From Amycolatopsis sp. 2-15 (GTDB lineage Bacteria; Actinomycetota; Actinomycetes; Mycobacteriales; Pseudonocardiaceae), in assembly GCF_030285625.1 (NCBI RefSeq), contig NZ_CP127294.1:6480001-6544000 (forward strand): a DNA stretch of 64,000 nucleotides. The letters are read 5' to 3'. This document shows positions 56,256-64,000 of this stretch, piece by piece. Below the pieces are notes generated by a model that saw only the letters and a list, made by a program, of their open reading frames with translations, made no database searches and was not told the DNA's origin. How positions within the stretch are numbered: position 1 is the first letter of the stretch; each line of letters begins with the position of its first letter. The translations under genes were made by a program, and so were the position numbers.

Positions 56256-57148
56256 CAGTCGGCCCGGTCCAGTGCGGTCTCTTCGCCGGCGTCGGGTTCC
56301 GGCCAGCCGGGGTATTCCGGTGGGGTGCCGCCGAACTCCGGGCAGTGCGCCTGGTGGTCGCACCACGAGCACAGCTTGCCCGGGTTGGGCCGGAAGTCGC
56401 CGGTCTTGCCGGCCTTCAGGATCGCCTGCCAGATGGCTTCCAGGGTGCGCTCGAACCGCACCAGCTCGGCCTCGTCGGGCGTGTAGGCGAGCGACTGGCC
56501 GTCGGTGAGGTACATCAGCTTCAGCTGCCGCGGCACGACGCCGCGCAGCCGCCACAGCACCACGGCGTAGAACTTCATCTGGAACATCGCCTTGGCCTCG
56601 CCGATCTCACGCGGCGCGGCCCCGGTCTTGTAGTCCACCACGCGGATCTCGCCGGTCGGCGCCACGTCGACGCGGTCGATGTACCCGCGCAGCAGCACCC
56701 CCGAGCCCAGCTCGATCTCCACGTGCAGCTCACACGCCTCCGGCTCCAGCCGGCGCGGGTCCTCCAGCTCGAAGTACGCGTCGAGCAGCTTCTCCGCCGA
56801 AGCGAGCCATTTGTCGGTTTCGCCCGCCTCGGCATCCGTGAACAGTTCGGTCCACTCCGGACTCGCGGCGGAGAGCTCGGCCCACGTGGGCGCCAGCAGA
56901 TCCTTCGCCCGTGGCGCCACGCGGTCACCCGCGGGCAGACCGAACAACCGTTCCAGCACGGCGTGCACGAGCGTCCCGCGCACCTGGGCCTTCGTGGGCA
57001 CCTCGGGCAGCCGGTCGACGGCCCGGAATCGGTAGAGGAGCGGACACTGTTTGAAATCGCTGGCACGTGACGGCGACAGCGCCGGCCGCCTGCGGACGGG
57101 CGCGTCACCGGTTCCCGGTGGGGTGGTGACCGTAGCGGTGTCGGGCAT
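56255..57148 (-). CDS. RecB-family exonuclease with Fe-S cysteine cluster
   Basis: The 297-residue PDDEXK nuclease (Cas4/AddB-like) has LSPSRASDFKQCPLLYRFRA near residue 25 with the first cluster cysteine, VRGTLVHAVLERLFGLP near 58 with the active-site His, GYIDRVDVAPTGEIRVVDYK with the Asp and then Lys of the PD-(D/E)xK core, and the C-terminal cysteines CSWCDHQAHCPEF near 268. One upstream and three downstream cysteines are the ligand set of a [4Fe-4S] cluster in this family. M. tuberculosis Rv2119 is the counterpart by position. The gene lies divergent to the M50 protease across the 1.3-kb repeat region. ATG 57148. Confidence 0.9.
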   Translation of the reverse strand: MPDTATVTTPPGTGDAPVRRRPALSPSRASDFKQCPLLYRFRAVDRLPEVPTKAQVRGTLVHAVLERLFGLPAGDRVAPRAKDLLAPTWAELSAASPEWTELFTDAEAGETDKWLASAEKLLDAYFELEDPRRLEPEACELHVEIELGSGVLLRGYIDRVDVAPTGEIRVVDYKTGAAPREIGEAKAMFQMKFYAVVLWRLRGVVPRQLKLMYLTDGQSLAYTPDEAELVRFERTLEAIWQAILKAGKTGDFRPNPGKLCSWCDHQAHCPEFGGTPPEYPGWPEPDAGEETALDRAD

Positions 57149-57197
57149 GGCCAGAGCGTAACGCTGGGCACCGACAGAATCTTTTGCCCCGGCTCCG

Positions 57198-57330
57198 CTG
57201 TGTCGTCTGCCTCGGCTCCGCCGAGGCGTGCGAGATCGCCTCGAGGCCGGTGTTTCGACTGGGCGGTCGGATCGGCCGGGGGCCGATCGCACCGCCCAGC
57301 CGAAACACCGGCGCGATCTCGCTGCCGGGT
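57198..57330 (+). repeat. Palindromic covarying element, copy 5 (full)
   Basis: Plus orientation. CTGTGTCGTCTG box, small hairpin CCTCGGCTCCGCCGAGG (57210-57226), outer stem 57230-57239, arms 57246-57267 and 57291-57312 (21 of 22 paired; the exception is a G-U pair on the minus-strand RNA), centre around GATCGGCC, outer stem 57313-57322. A further fragment of the box and hairpin (TTTTGCCCCGGCTCCG) precedes it at 57182. Confidence 0.92.
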
Positions 57331-57486
57331 CGCCTTTGTCTGGTGGCCATGGGAGGGAGGGAGGGTGCGGTCGCGAGGTGGTCGCCGCGCGGTGGAAGTG
57401 GTTTGAAGCGATCCGGCTGGCTGTGGGGGCGGCCAAAGGTAGATCCGAGTTCGTAGTGCGTGCCGCTTTCACCCATCAACGAAGCT

Positions 57487-58245
57487 CGCCATGCGCCGCG
57501 ACCAACTCCGATGCGCCCGGTCCGGCGACCGAGTCCGCCACGCCGGGCCTCCTGCCGAACCCCGACACGCCCGGGCCGCGTGGCGATCCGACACGCCCGG
57601 CCCCAGGATCGAACCCGGTGTGCCCGGCCCGGACCAAGGCTGACTCGGCCGGCCTTGCGACGAAGCGCGCCGTGCTCGGCCTTGCGACGAAGCCTGATGT
57701 GCCCGGCCGGACCAAATCCGACCTGCCCGGCCTCGCGACCAACTCCGACACGCCAGACCTCGCGACCGAGTCCGCCCGCTCTTGCGGCCGAGCTCGACAT
57801 GCCCGGCCTCGCGACCAACTCCGACACGCCAGACCTCGCGACCGAGTCCGCCCGCTCTTGCGGCCGAGCTCGACATGCCCGGTCTCGCGATCGAGGCCGC
57901 CGTGCCTGATTTCGCGACCGGGTCCGCTACGCCCGGTCTTGCGACCAAACCTGACATGCCAGCTCTTGCGGCCGAGCCTGCCCGCTCTTGCAGCCGAGTC
58001 CGACACGCGCGGTTCTCGCGACCACGGCCGCCATGTCTGCTCTCGTGAACATGTCTGACACGCCCGGTCTCGCGACCGAGCCTGCCCGCTCTTGCAGCCG
58101 AGTCCGACACGCGCGGTTCTCGCGACCACGGCCGCCATGTCTGCTCTCGTGAACATGTCCGACACGCCCGGTCTCGCGACCAACTCCGACAAGCCCGACC
58201 TCGCGACCAAGCCCACCTCGCCCGGCCCCCGACCAACCGCGCGTT
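57487..58245. repeat. Degenerate 27-bp minisatellite, about 28 units
   Basis: Units resemble CGACACGCCCGGTCTCGCGA plus CCGAGTC, mostly 27 bp, some 22-26 bp. Higher-order duplications are visible: an almost exact 76-bp period (TGCCCGG at 57724, 57800 and 57876) and a 104-bp period (CCTGCCCGCTCTTGCAG at 57977 and 58081). There are no unique spacers, so it is not CRISPR. Long frames are open on both strands only because the unit lacks stops. It fills the gap between copies 5 and 6 of the palindromic element. Confidence 0.92.
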
Positions 58246-58279
58246 CCCACCCAACTCACCCCGCGAAGGCGACCCACCA

Positions 58280-58404
58280 GCGAGATCGCGCCGGCTTCCC
58301 GATTGTGCGGTGCGATCGGCCCCCGGCCGATCCGACCGCACAATCGGGAAGCCGGCTTCGCGGCGATCTCGCACGCCCCGACGGAGTCGGGGCCAAAGAC
58401 ACAG
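58280..58404 (-). repeat. Palindromic covarying element, copy 6 (full)
   Basis: Minus orientation. Outer stems 58280-58289 and 58363-58372, perfect 22-bp arms 58290-58311 and 58335-58356, centre around GATCGGCC, small hairpin CCCCGACGGAGTCGGGG (58376-58392), and box CCAAAGACACAG. The small hairpin has an A-T pair where other copies have G-C. It ends 40 bp before the M50 gene. Confidence 0.92.
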
Positions 58405-58444
58405 ATCACCCGCTTCCCACACTTCGCCCTTTACTCTTGCGCGC

Positions 58445-59602
58445 ATGGCCGCGACCCGACAGCACGGTGCCGGGCCGTCCCGGCGCGTCACGCCCGGCGA
58501 CGGCGGGCTGTTGCTGTTCCGGGTGGCCGGGGTGCCGGTGCTGCTGGCGCCGTCGTGGTGGATCGGGTCGTTGATCATCGTGGTGCTGTACGCGCCGCTG
58601 GTGGGGCGGTTGCTGCCGGACGCGTCGACGCCGACGTCGTGGCTGCTGGCGGCCGCATTCGCGGTGCTGCTGGGGCTGTCGGTGCTCGCGCACGAGCTGG
58701 GGCACTGTCTCGTGGCGCTGCGGTTGGGGATTCCCGTGCGCCGGTTGCGGTTGTTCCTGCTCGGTGGGCTGTCCGAGGTCGCGCGGACGCCGCGCCGGCC
58801 CGGACAGGAGGGGTTGGTGGCCGCGGCGGGGCCGGCGGTGTCGCTGGTGCTGGGCGGGTTCTGTGCCCTGCTGATGCTCGCCGTGCCGCCCGACGGGGCC
58901 GTGTGGCTGCTGGTCGCGGAGTGCGCCGTGGCGAACTTGGCGGTGGGCGTGTTCAACCTGCTCCCCGGGCTGCCGCTCGACGGCGGCCGCCTCGTGCGCG
59001 CGGGCGTCTGGGCCGCGACGGGGATGCGCGCCAAGGGCACGCGCGCGGCCGTGGCCGGGGGCGCGGTGGTGGCGACCGGCCTGATCGTGTGGGCGCTGTG
59101 GGGCCTGGCGACCCAGAGCGAGGACCGCTGGCTGCGGCTCGGTGTCTGCGTGGTCACGGCGTGGTTCGTGATCCTGGGTGCCCGCGGAGAGCTCGCGGCC
59201 GAGGCCCGGCGCAGCTGGCCCGACGGCCTCGAGCTGACCGAGCTGGTCCGGCCTGTTCTGCAGCTGCCCGCGGAAAGCCCGGTGTCCGACGCGCTCGCCG
59301 CGTCGGCCGGCCGCGGGGTGGTCCTCGTGCGGGCCGACGGGGTTGCCGCGGGGCTGCTCGACGAGCAGGCCGCCGAGCAGCTGGCGGGGACGCACCCGAA
59401 CGCCCCGGCGGAGCTCGCGGCCGAACCGATCCGGGCCGAGACGGTGCTGCTGGCCTCGGAGCCGGGGGAGGAGATCGCCGAACGAGTGCGCGAAACCCCC
59501 GCGTGGCAGTTCCTCGTGGTCGACGACGAGGGCCGCCCCGCCGGCGTGCTGCGCCGCGAAGACCTCCGGGCCGCGCTCGTGCGCGGCCGCCGCGCTCACT
59601 GA
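58445..59602 (+). CDS. Site-2-type M50 metalloprotease with CBS-like C-terminus
   Basis: The 385-residue membrane zinc protease has hydrophobic segments near 45-65 and 68-90, with the zinc motif VLAHELGHCLVALRLGIPVR near residue 80 (HExxH), and the second metal motif FNLLPGLPLDGGRLVRAGVW near 172 (NxxPxxxLDGG). After the last membrane segment a cytosolic CBS-domain-like part (LVRPVLQLPAESPVSDALAA, then WQFLVVDDEGRPAGVLRRED) follows. This matches the Rip3-type proteins of actinobacteria, which cut membrane regulators such as anti-sigma factors. ATG 58445. It lies 81 bp ahead of trmI. Confidence 0.9.
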   Translation: MAATRQHGAGPSRRVTPGDGGLLLFRVAGVPVLLAPSWWIGSLIIVVLYAPLVGRLLPDASTPTSWLLAAAFAVLLGLSVLAHELGHCLVALRLGIPVRRLRLFLLGGLSEVARTPRRPGQEGLVAAAGPAVSLVLGGFCALLMLAVPPDGAVWLLVAECAVANLAVGVFNLLPGLPLDGGRLVRAGVWAATGMRAKGTRAAVAGGAVVATGLIVWALWGLATQSEDRWLRLGVCVVTAWFVILGARGELAAEARRSWPDGLELTELVRPVLQLPAESPVSDALAASAGRGVVLVRADGVAAGLLDEQAAEQLAGTHPNAPAELAAEPIRAETVLLASEPGEEIAERVRETPAWQFLVVDDEGRPAGVLRREDLRAALVRGRRAH

Positions 59603-60514
<912 letters not shown>

Positions 60515-60517
60515 GGT

Positions 60518-60970
60518 CTAGCCCGGCACGCACCACCGGCCGTTTTCCCGGTGCATCGGGAACGGCGTGTCCTTGCGCCCGCCTGCGCCCGCCACCTGCA
60601 CGGTGACGCCGGCCGAATCGCCGGCGACGGTCGGCGGCCCCGCCAGGGCCACGGTGAGCGGTCCCGCCGCGTCCCACTGGGACTGCAGTTCGGCCAGCGC
60701 CTGGGACGTCTGCGGTTCGCACGTGAGCCGGCCGAACTCCGTGGCGTCACCGCCCTTGATGGCGTCGACGATGGCGTTGGCGAGCACGTTCGTCGCGGCG
60801 ACGTCCGCGTCGCTCGCGGACGAAGAAGCGGTGGGAATGCTCGCCGGCGGCGAAGCCGCGGCGGGCGGTGGCGCCGAGGGCCCGGCGGGTGCGACCAGAA
60901 CCAGACCGAGCACCGCGCCGGCCACGAGAGCGCCGAGCACGACGAGCCCGGCGGTGAGTCTGCCACTCAC
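60518..60970 (-). CDS. Small anchored exported protein, DUF4878/NTF2-like
   Basis: The 150-residue protein has an N-terminal membrane helix (LTAGLVVLGALVAGAVLGLV), then a Pro/Ala/Ser-rich linker and a domain of about 95 residues, ATNVLANAIVDAIKGGDATE to GRWCVPG. The domain resembles the one in the adjacent gene, including two cysteines (LTCEPQ and WCVPG) that could form a disulfide. Tandem duplication of the domain is likely. It starts at GTG 60970, 10 bp after the neighbour, so they are co-transcribed. Function unknown. Confidence 0.8.
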   Translation of the reverse strand: MSGRLTAGLVVLGALVAGAVLGLVLVAPAGPSAPPPAAASPPASIPTASSSASDADVAATNVLANAIVDAIKGGDATEFGRLTCEPQTSQALAELQSQWDAAGPLTVALAGPPTVAGDSAGVTVQVAGAGGRKDTPFPMHRENGRWCVPG

Positions 60971-60980
60971 CGCCGGGGTC

Positions 60981-62003
60981 TCACTGCTTGTCCGCCTGGG
61001 CGTCGACCAGGCACCAGACGCCGGCCTCGCGCTTGGAGGTCATCGTCCCGTTGGCCGTCCTCGTGCCCTGCGTGGCCTTGTACCGCACGGACGCAGTGTC
61101 GCCGTTCTCCTGTGCGGCGCCCGTGAGCTGGATGTCGGTCTTCGGGATGTCCACCGCGCCACCGCTGTAGATACTGCGGCACGCCAGCCCGGCCAGCGCC
61201 GAGCCGTCGCCGCTGGTGAAGTCGGTCGCGGCGGCCTGGAACAGCTCCTGCGCGCTTTGCTTCCCGCCGGGCGCGGGGGAGTTGCTGCCCGAGGCCGACC
61301 CCGTCGACGGGGTCGAACCGGTGCTCGTGCCGGGCTGGGTCGGCGCGCCGGTGTTCGGCGCGCCGCCACCCTGGCTGGTCACACCCGGCGGCGGCGGGGC
61401 CGCGATGTCGGTTTTGTCGTTGTCGTCACCCGAAAGCCCGATCACGAGACCGATCGCGGCACCCACCACGACCACCACGCCGACGGCGATCCCGACGATC
61501 AGGCCGGTCTTCTTTTTCCTCGGAGGCTGCTCGTTGTAGCCGCCGAAGGACTGATAACCACCCGGTTGGCCGTACTGATCGCCGAAACCGCCCTGCTGGA
61601 AGCCCTCGGACTGCCCGAACTGCTGCGTTCCGCCCTGCTGGTACGGATCTTGCTGTCCGTACTGCTGGGGCCCGTCCTGCTGCCGGTAGGGATCTTGCTG
61701 CCCGAACTGCGGCGGCTGGGCGTACGGATCTTGCTGCCCGAAGGGCGGGGGCTGCTGCGCCGGGTAGCCCGGCTGCTGCTGCGGACCGGACTGCGGGTAC
61801 CCGCCCTGCGGGGGCCAGGTGCCCGGCTGTGGCTGCCCGCCGTAGGGCTGCGCGCCGGGGTAGCCGGGCTGCTGCTGGGGGCCGGACTGGGGCTGACCTG
61901 GGCCCTGAGGGGACTGTCCGTAGGGATTCGGCTGCTGCCCGTAGCCTCCGTAGCCACCGCCCTGCTGGCCGTGACCACCGGGCTGCTGCGGCGGGTAGGT
62001 CAT
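60981..62003 (-). CDS. Gln/Gly/Pro-rich membrane protein with exported DUF4878-like domain
   Basis: The 340-residue protein has an N-terminal 160 residues of low complexity, rich in Gln, Gly, Pro and Tyr with repeats such as PQQQPGYP and GQQDPYQQ. The membrane anchor follows: [20 protein letters not shown]. Beyond it are a Pro/Gly/Ser/Thr linker and a C-terminal domain ([20 protein letters not shown] to GVWCLVDAQ) with cysteines in LACRSI and WCLVD. The topology puts the Q-rich part inside and the domain outside. Such cytosolic tails are common in actinobacterial envelope proteins and may bind kinases or phase-separate. Role unknown. ATG 62003. Confidence 0.85.
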   Translation of the reverse strand: MTYPPQQPGGHGQQGGGYGGYGQQPNPYGQSPQGPGQPQSGPQQQPGYPGAQPYGGQPQPGTWPPQGGYPQSGPQQQPGYPAQQPPPFGQQDPYAQPPQFGQQDPYRQQDGPQQYGQQDPYQQGGTQQFGQSEGFQQGGFGDQYGQPGGYQSFGGYNEQPPRKKKTGLIVGIAVGVVVVVGAAIGLVIGLSGDDNDKTDIAAPPPPGVTSQGGGAPNTGAPTQPGTSTGSTPSTGSASGSNSPAPGGKQSAQELFQAAATDFTSGDGSALAGLACRSIYSGGAVDIPKTDIQLTGAAQENGDTASVRYKATQGTRTANGTMTSKREAGVWCLVDAQADKQ

Positions 62004-62354
62004 GTGTGCTGCCCCCTAGCGTTCCTTCGCGTGCTGACCTGGCCACCGGGTGAGGTGAACCCGGGGGGATGCTAGCCAGGCCGCCCGGGATCCGTGCGCT
62101 CAGGCCGGAATCCGGCGAAACCAGGGTTGGCGGCAGGGTCCGCGGGGTACCTGCACCGTGCTCGCTTCCGCCTGGTGGAACACGGCGTGACGGCCTCCGG
62201 TGTCCGGGCACCGAATCGGCCGCTTGCGCATCCGTGACGACCGTGCTGAGCGGGTACGGAAATCGCGACGCGCCGATCTTGTGATGCGGAAAGGCCTTTT
62301 CTTGTCGGTGATCGCCGGTACCGTGGAATGAAAAGCACTCCGAGGAGGTGCCCG
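62004..62354. other. Intergenic, 351 bp, divergent promoter region of arc
   Basis: No gene was recognised. AT-richer stretches occur near 62270-62335 (GGAAAGGCCTTTTCTTGTCG and GGAATGAAAAGC) ahead of arc; the arc ribosome site GAGGAGG is at 62342-62348. Confidence 0.5.
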
Positions 62355-64000
62355 ATGCATCATGACCTTCCCGGAGGTCGGCGCGAGGAGGCCGACCCTT
62401 CAGCAACAGGCGGAGCTGGGCTTACGGCGGAGCAACAAGCCCGGCAGATCCGTTTTCTCGAGGAGGAAGTGGCGCTCTTGCGTCGCAAACTCACCGATTC
62501 GCCGCGGCAGAACCGAGTTCTCGAACAGCGCCTCGCCGAGGCGTCCGAACGGGTGAGCCAGCTCACCGAGCGCAACACGAAACTGGTCGAGACCCTGCGC
62601 GAGGCGCGTGGTCAGCTGCTTGCCCTGCGCGAGGAGGTCGACAGACTGGCCCAGCCGCCGAGCGGCTACGGGGTCTTCGTCACCTCGTACGAGGACAACA
62701 CGGTGGACGTCTTCACCGCGGGCCGCAAGATGCGGGTCTCGGTGTCGCCGGCCGTGGAGATCTCGTCGCTGCGCCGTGGTCAGGCGTTGCGTCTCAACGA
62801 GGCACTCACCGTTGTCGAAGGCGGCGATTTCGAGCGCACCGGTGAGGTGTGCGCACTGCGTGAGGTGCTCGCACCCGAGGACGAGGGCGGCATTCCCCGT
62901 GCCCTCGTGGTGGGGCACGCGGACGAGGAGCGGGTTGTCCTGCTCTCCGAACCGCTGGCCGAGCAGCCGCTCAAGCCGGGCGACTCGCTGCTCGTGGACA
63001 CGAAGGTCGGGTACGCGTACGAGCGGGTGCCCAAGGCCGAGGTCGAGGACCTGGTGCTGGAGGAGGTGCCCGACGTCCGCTACGAGGACATCGGTGGCCT
63101 GAGCAGGCAGATCGAGCAGATCCGCGACGCGGTGGAGCTGCCGTTCCTGCACGCCGATCTCTACCAGGAGTACCAGCTGCGGCCGCCGAAGGGCGTGCTG
63201 CTCTACGGGCCTCCGGGCTGCGGGAAGACGCTCATCGCCAAGGCGGTGGCCAACTCCCTGGCCAAGAAGGTCGCGCAGGCACGGGGCGACAAGGCGGACG
63301 GGAAGTCCTACTTCCTGAACATCAAGGGCCCCGAGCTGCTCAACAAGTTCGTCGGCGAGACCGAGCGGTCCATCCGCCTGATCTTCCAGCGGGCTCGGGA
63401 GAAGGCCTCCGAGGGCACTCCCGTCATCGTGTTCTTCGACGAGATGGACTCCATCTTCCGCACCCGTGGCTCGGGCGTGTCCTCCGACGTGGAGACCACG
63501 ATCGTGCCGCAGCTGCTGTCGGAGATCGACGGTGTGGAAGGGCTGGAGAACGTCATCGTCATCGGCGCCTCCAACCGTGAGGACATGATCGACCCGGCGA
63601 TCCTGCGGCCGGGCCGGCTCGACGTGAAGATCAAGATCGAGCGTCCGGACGCCGAAGGCGCGAAGGACATCTTCTCCAAGTACCTGGCCGAAGGCCTGCC
63701 GATCCACGCCGACGACCTGGCGGAGTTCGGCGGGGACCAGAAGGCCACGTTCGACGCGATGATCCAGCACACCGTCGAGCGCATGTACGAGGAGAGCGAC
63801 GAAAACCGGTTCCTCGAGGTGACCTACGCCAACGGGGACAAGGAAGTCCTGTACTTCCGCGACTTCAACTCGGGCGCGATGATCCAGAACATCGTGGACC
63901 GGGCGAAGAAGTCGGCGATCAAGTCGGTGCTGGAGACCCAGCAGCCCGGCTTGCGCGTGCAGCACCTGCTGGACGCGATCGTCGACGAGTTCGCGGAGAA
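62355..64000 (+). CDS. arc: Proteasome-associated AAA+ ATPase Arc/Mpa (partial)
   Basis: About 548 codons are present and the gene runs off the window. The N-terminal coiled coil from about 30 ([20 protein letters not shown] to LREEVDRL) binds Pup-tagged proteins. Two OB-type domains follow (about 97-245). The AAA+ domain has Walker [21 protein letters not shown] near 280 and Walker [17 protein letters not shown] near 355. Mpa unfolds pupylated substrates and feeds them to the 20S proteasome. ATG 62355 follows GAGGAGG by 6 bases. The downstream partners (dop, pup, proteasome subunits) lie outside the window. Confidence 0.96.
   Translation, partial: MHHDLPGGRREEADPSATGGAGLTAEQQARQIRFLEEEVALLRRKLTDSPRQNRVLEQRLAEASERVSQLTERNTKLVETLREARGQLLALREEVDRLAQPPSGYGVFVTSYEDNTVDVFTAGRKMRVSVSPAVEISSLRRGQALRLNEALTVVEGGDFERTGEVCALREVLAPEDEGGIPRALVVGHADEERVVLLSEPLAEQPLKPGDSLLVDTKVGYAYERVPKAEVEDLVLEEVPDVRYEDIGGLSRQIEQIRDAVELPFLHADLYQEYQLRPPKGVLLYGPPGCGKTLIAKAVANSLAKKVAQARGDKADGKSYFLNIKGPELLNKFVGETERSIRLIFQRAREKASEGTPVIVFFDEMDSIFRTRGSGVSSDVETTIVPQLLSEIDGVEGLENVIVIGASNREDMIDPAILRPGRLDVKIKIERPDAEGAKDIFSKYLAEGLPIHADDLAEFGGDQKATFDAMIQHTVERMYEESDENRFLEVTYANGDKEVLYFRDFNSGAMIQNIVDRAKKSAIKSVLETQQPGLRVQHLLDAIVDEFAE

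Noticed and set aside
57487..58245. CRISPR array
   Set aside because: Units are contiguous and degenerate with no unique spacers, and no cas genes are near.
57105..59157. Long minus-strand frames with repeated GRE/GLGRE-type text
   Set aside because: They arise from the 27-bp minisatellite, which lacks stops in several frames on both strands; no start signal or protein-like content.

Overview
The window is high-GC actinobacterial DNA with many GTG starts. It is most likely from a member of the Pseudonocardiaceae, probably Amycolatopsis or a close relative (inference). Supporting markers are a DUF3558 lipoprotein beside PPE-like and EspG-like genes, the ergothioneine genes egtABCD, the mycothiol gene mshC, a proteasomal ATPase (arc/mpa), and gene order shared with Mycobacterium tuberculosis. 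Two blocks resemble M. tuberculosis: acnR/acn/ripA/moxR1/DUF58/VWA/fabG/inhA/hemH (about Rv1474c to Rv1486c) and mshC/PAC2/hisE/hisG/recB-like/trmI/mpa (about Rv2115c to Rv2130c). In between are a MoxR-VWA pair and a decayed region.

Layout. 1-5 kb: end of a DinB-like gene, the aconitase repressor gene acnR, a type VII secretion-related set (PE-like, DUF3558 lipoprotein, PPE-like, EspG-like) and a frameshifted prolyl aminopeptidase. 5-12.4 kb: a Glu/Leu-type dehydrogenase with a divergent LysR gene, then egtA-egtB-egtC-egtD with overlapping or nearly abutting ends and an F420-type oxidoreductase. 12.5-16.5 kb: efeO (broken by a 31-bp tandem duplication), efeB and a secreted phosphoesterase. 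16.6-26.2 kb: acn, a RipA-like NlpC/P60 hydrolase, a SUKH protein, an acetyltransferase and the moxR-DUF58-VWA operon. 26.2-31.5 kb: trmL, a thioesterase, and a TAXI binding protein coupled to a two-component system and an MHS transporter. 31.9-37.4 kb: fabG-inhA, an MFS/TetR pair, ferrochelatase and a conserved unknown. 37.5-40.8 kb: a second MoxR-VWA pair. 40.9-43.6 kb: an IS110 element and two decayed genes between inverted copies of a palindromic repeat. 43.6-54.2 kb: mshC, an ABC-F protein, MarR/ArsR/MFS/phosphoesterase genes, PAC2, a HAD phosphatase and hisE-hisG. 54.3-64 kb: ParA, thioesterase, RecB-like nuclease, a 1.3-kb repeat-filled gap, M50 protease, trmI, two secreted proteins and the start of arc/mpa.

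Regulation. A site upstream of acn matches the published AcnR motif exactly on the acn strand. A one-mismatch copy lies in front of acnR, although the two genes are about 16 kb apart here. The MFS/TetR pair has a shared operator-like motif in front of each gene. Phased TGTGA words precede the ripA-like gene.

The least explained structure is a family of about 130-bp palindromic elements, six copies between 40.8 and 58.4 kb. Their hairpin arms differ between copies yet stay complementary within each copy. One copy has lost the inner hairpin cleanly, and two copies in opposite orientation bracket a 27-bp minisatellite. Five genes (DUF3558 lipoprotein, prolyl aminopeptidase, efeO, a GNAT and a MerR) carry frame breaks. 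Some may be sequencing errors; the efeO break is a precise duplication.
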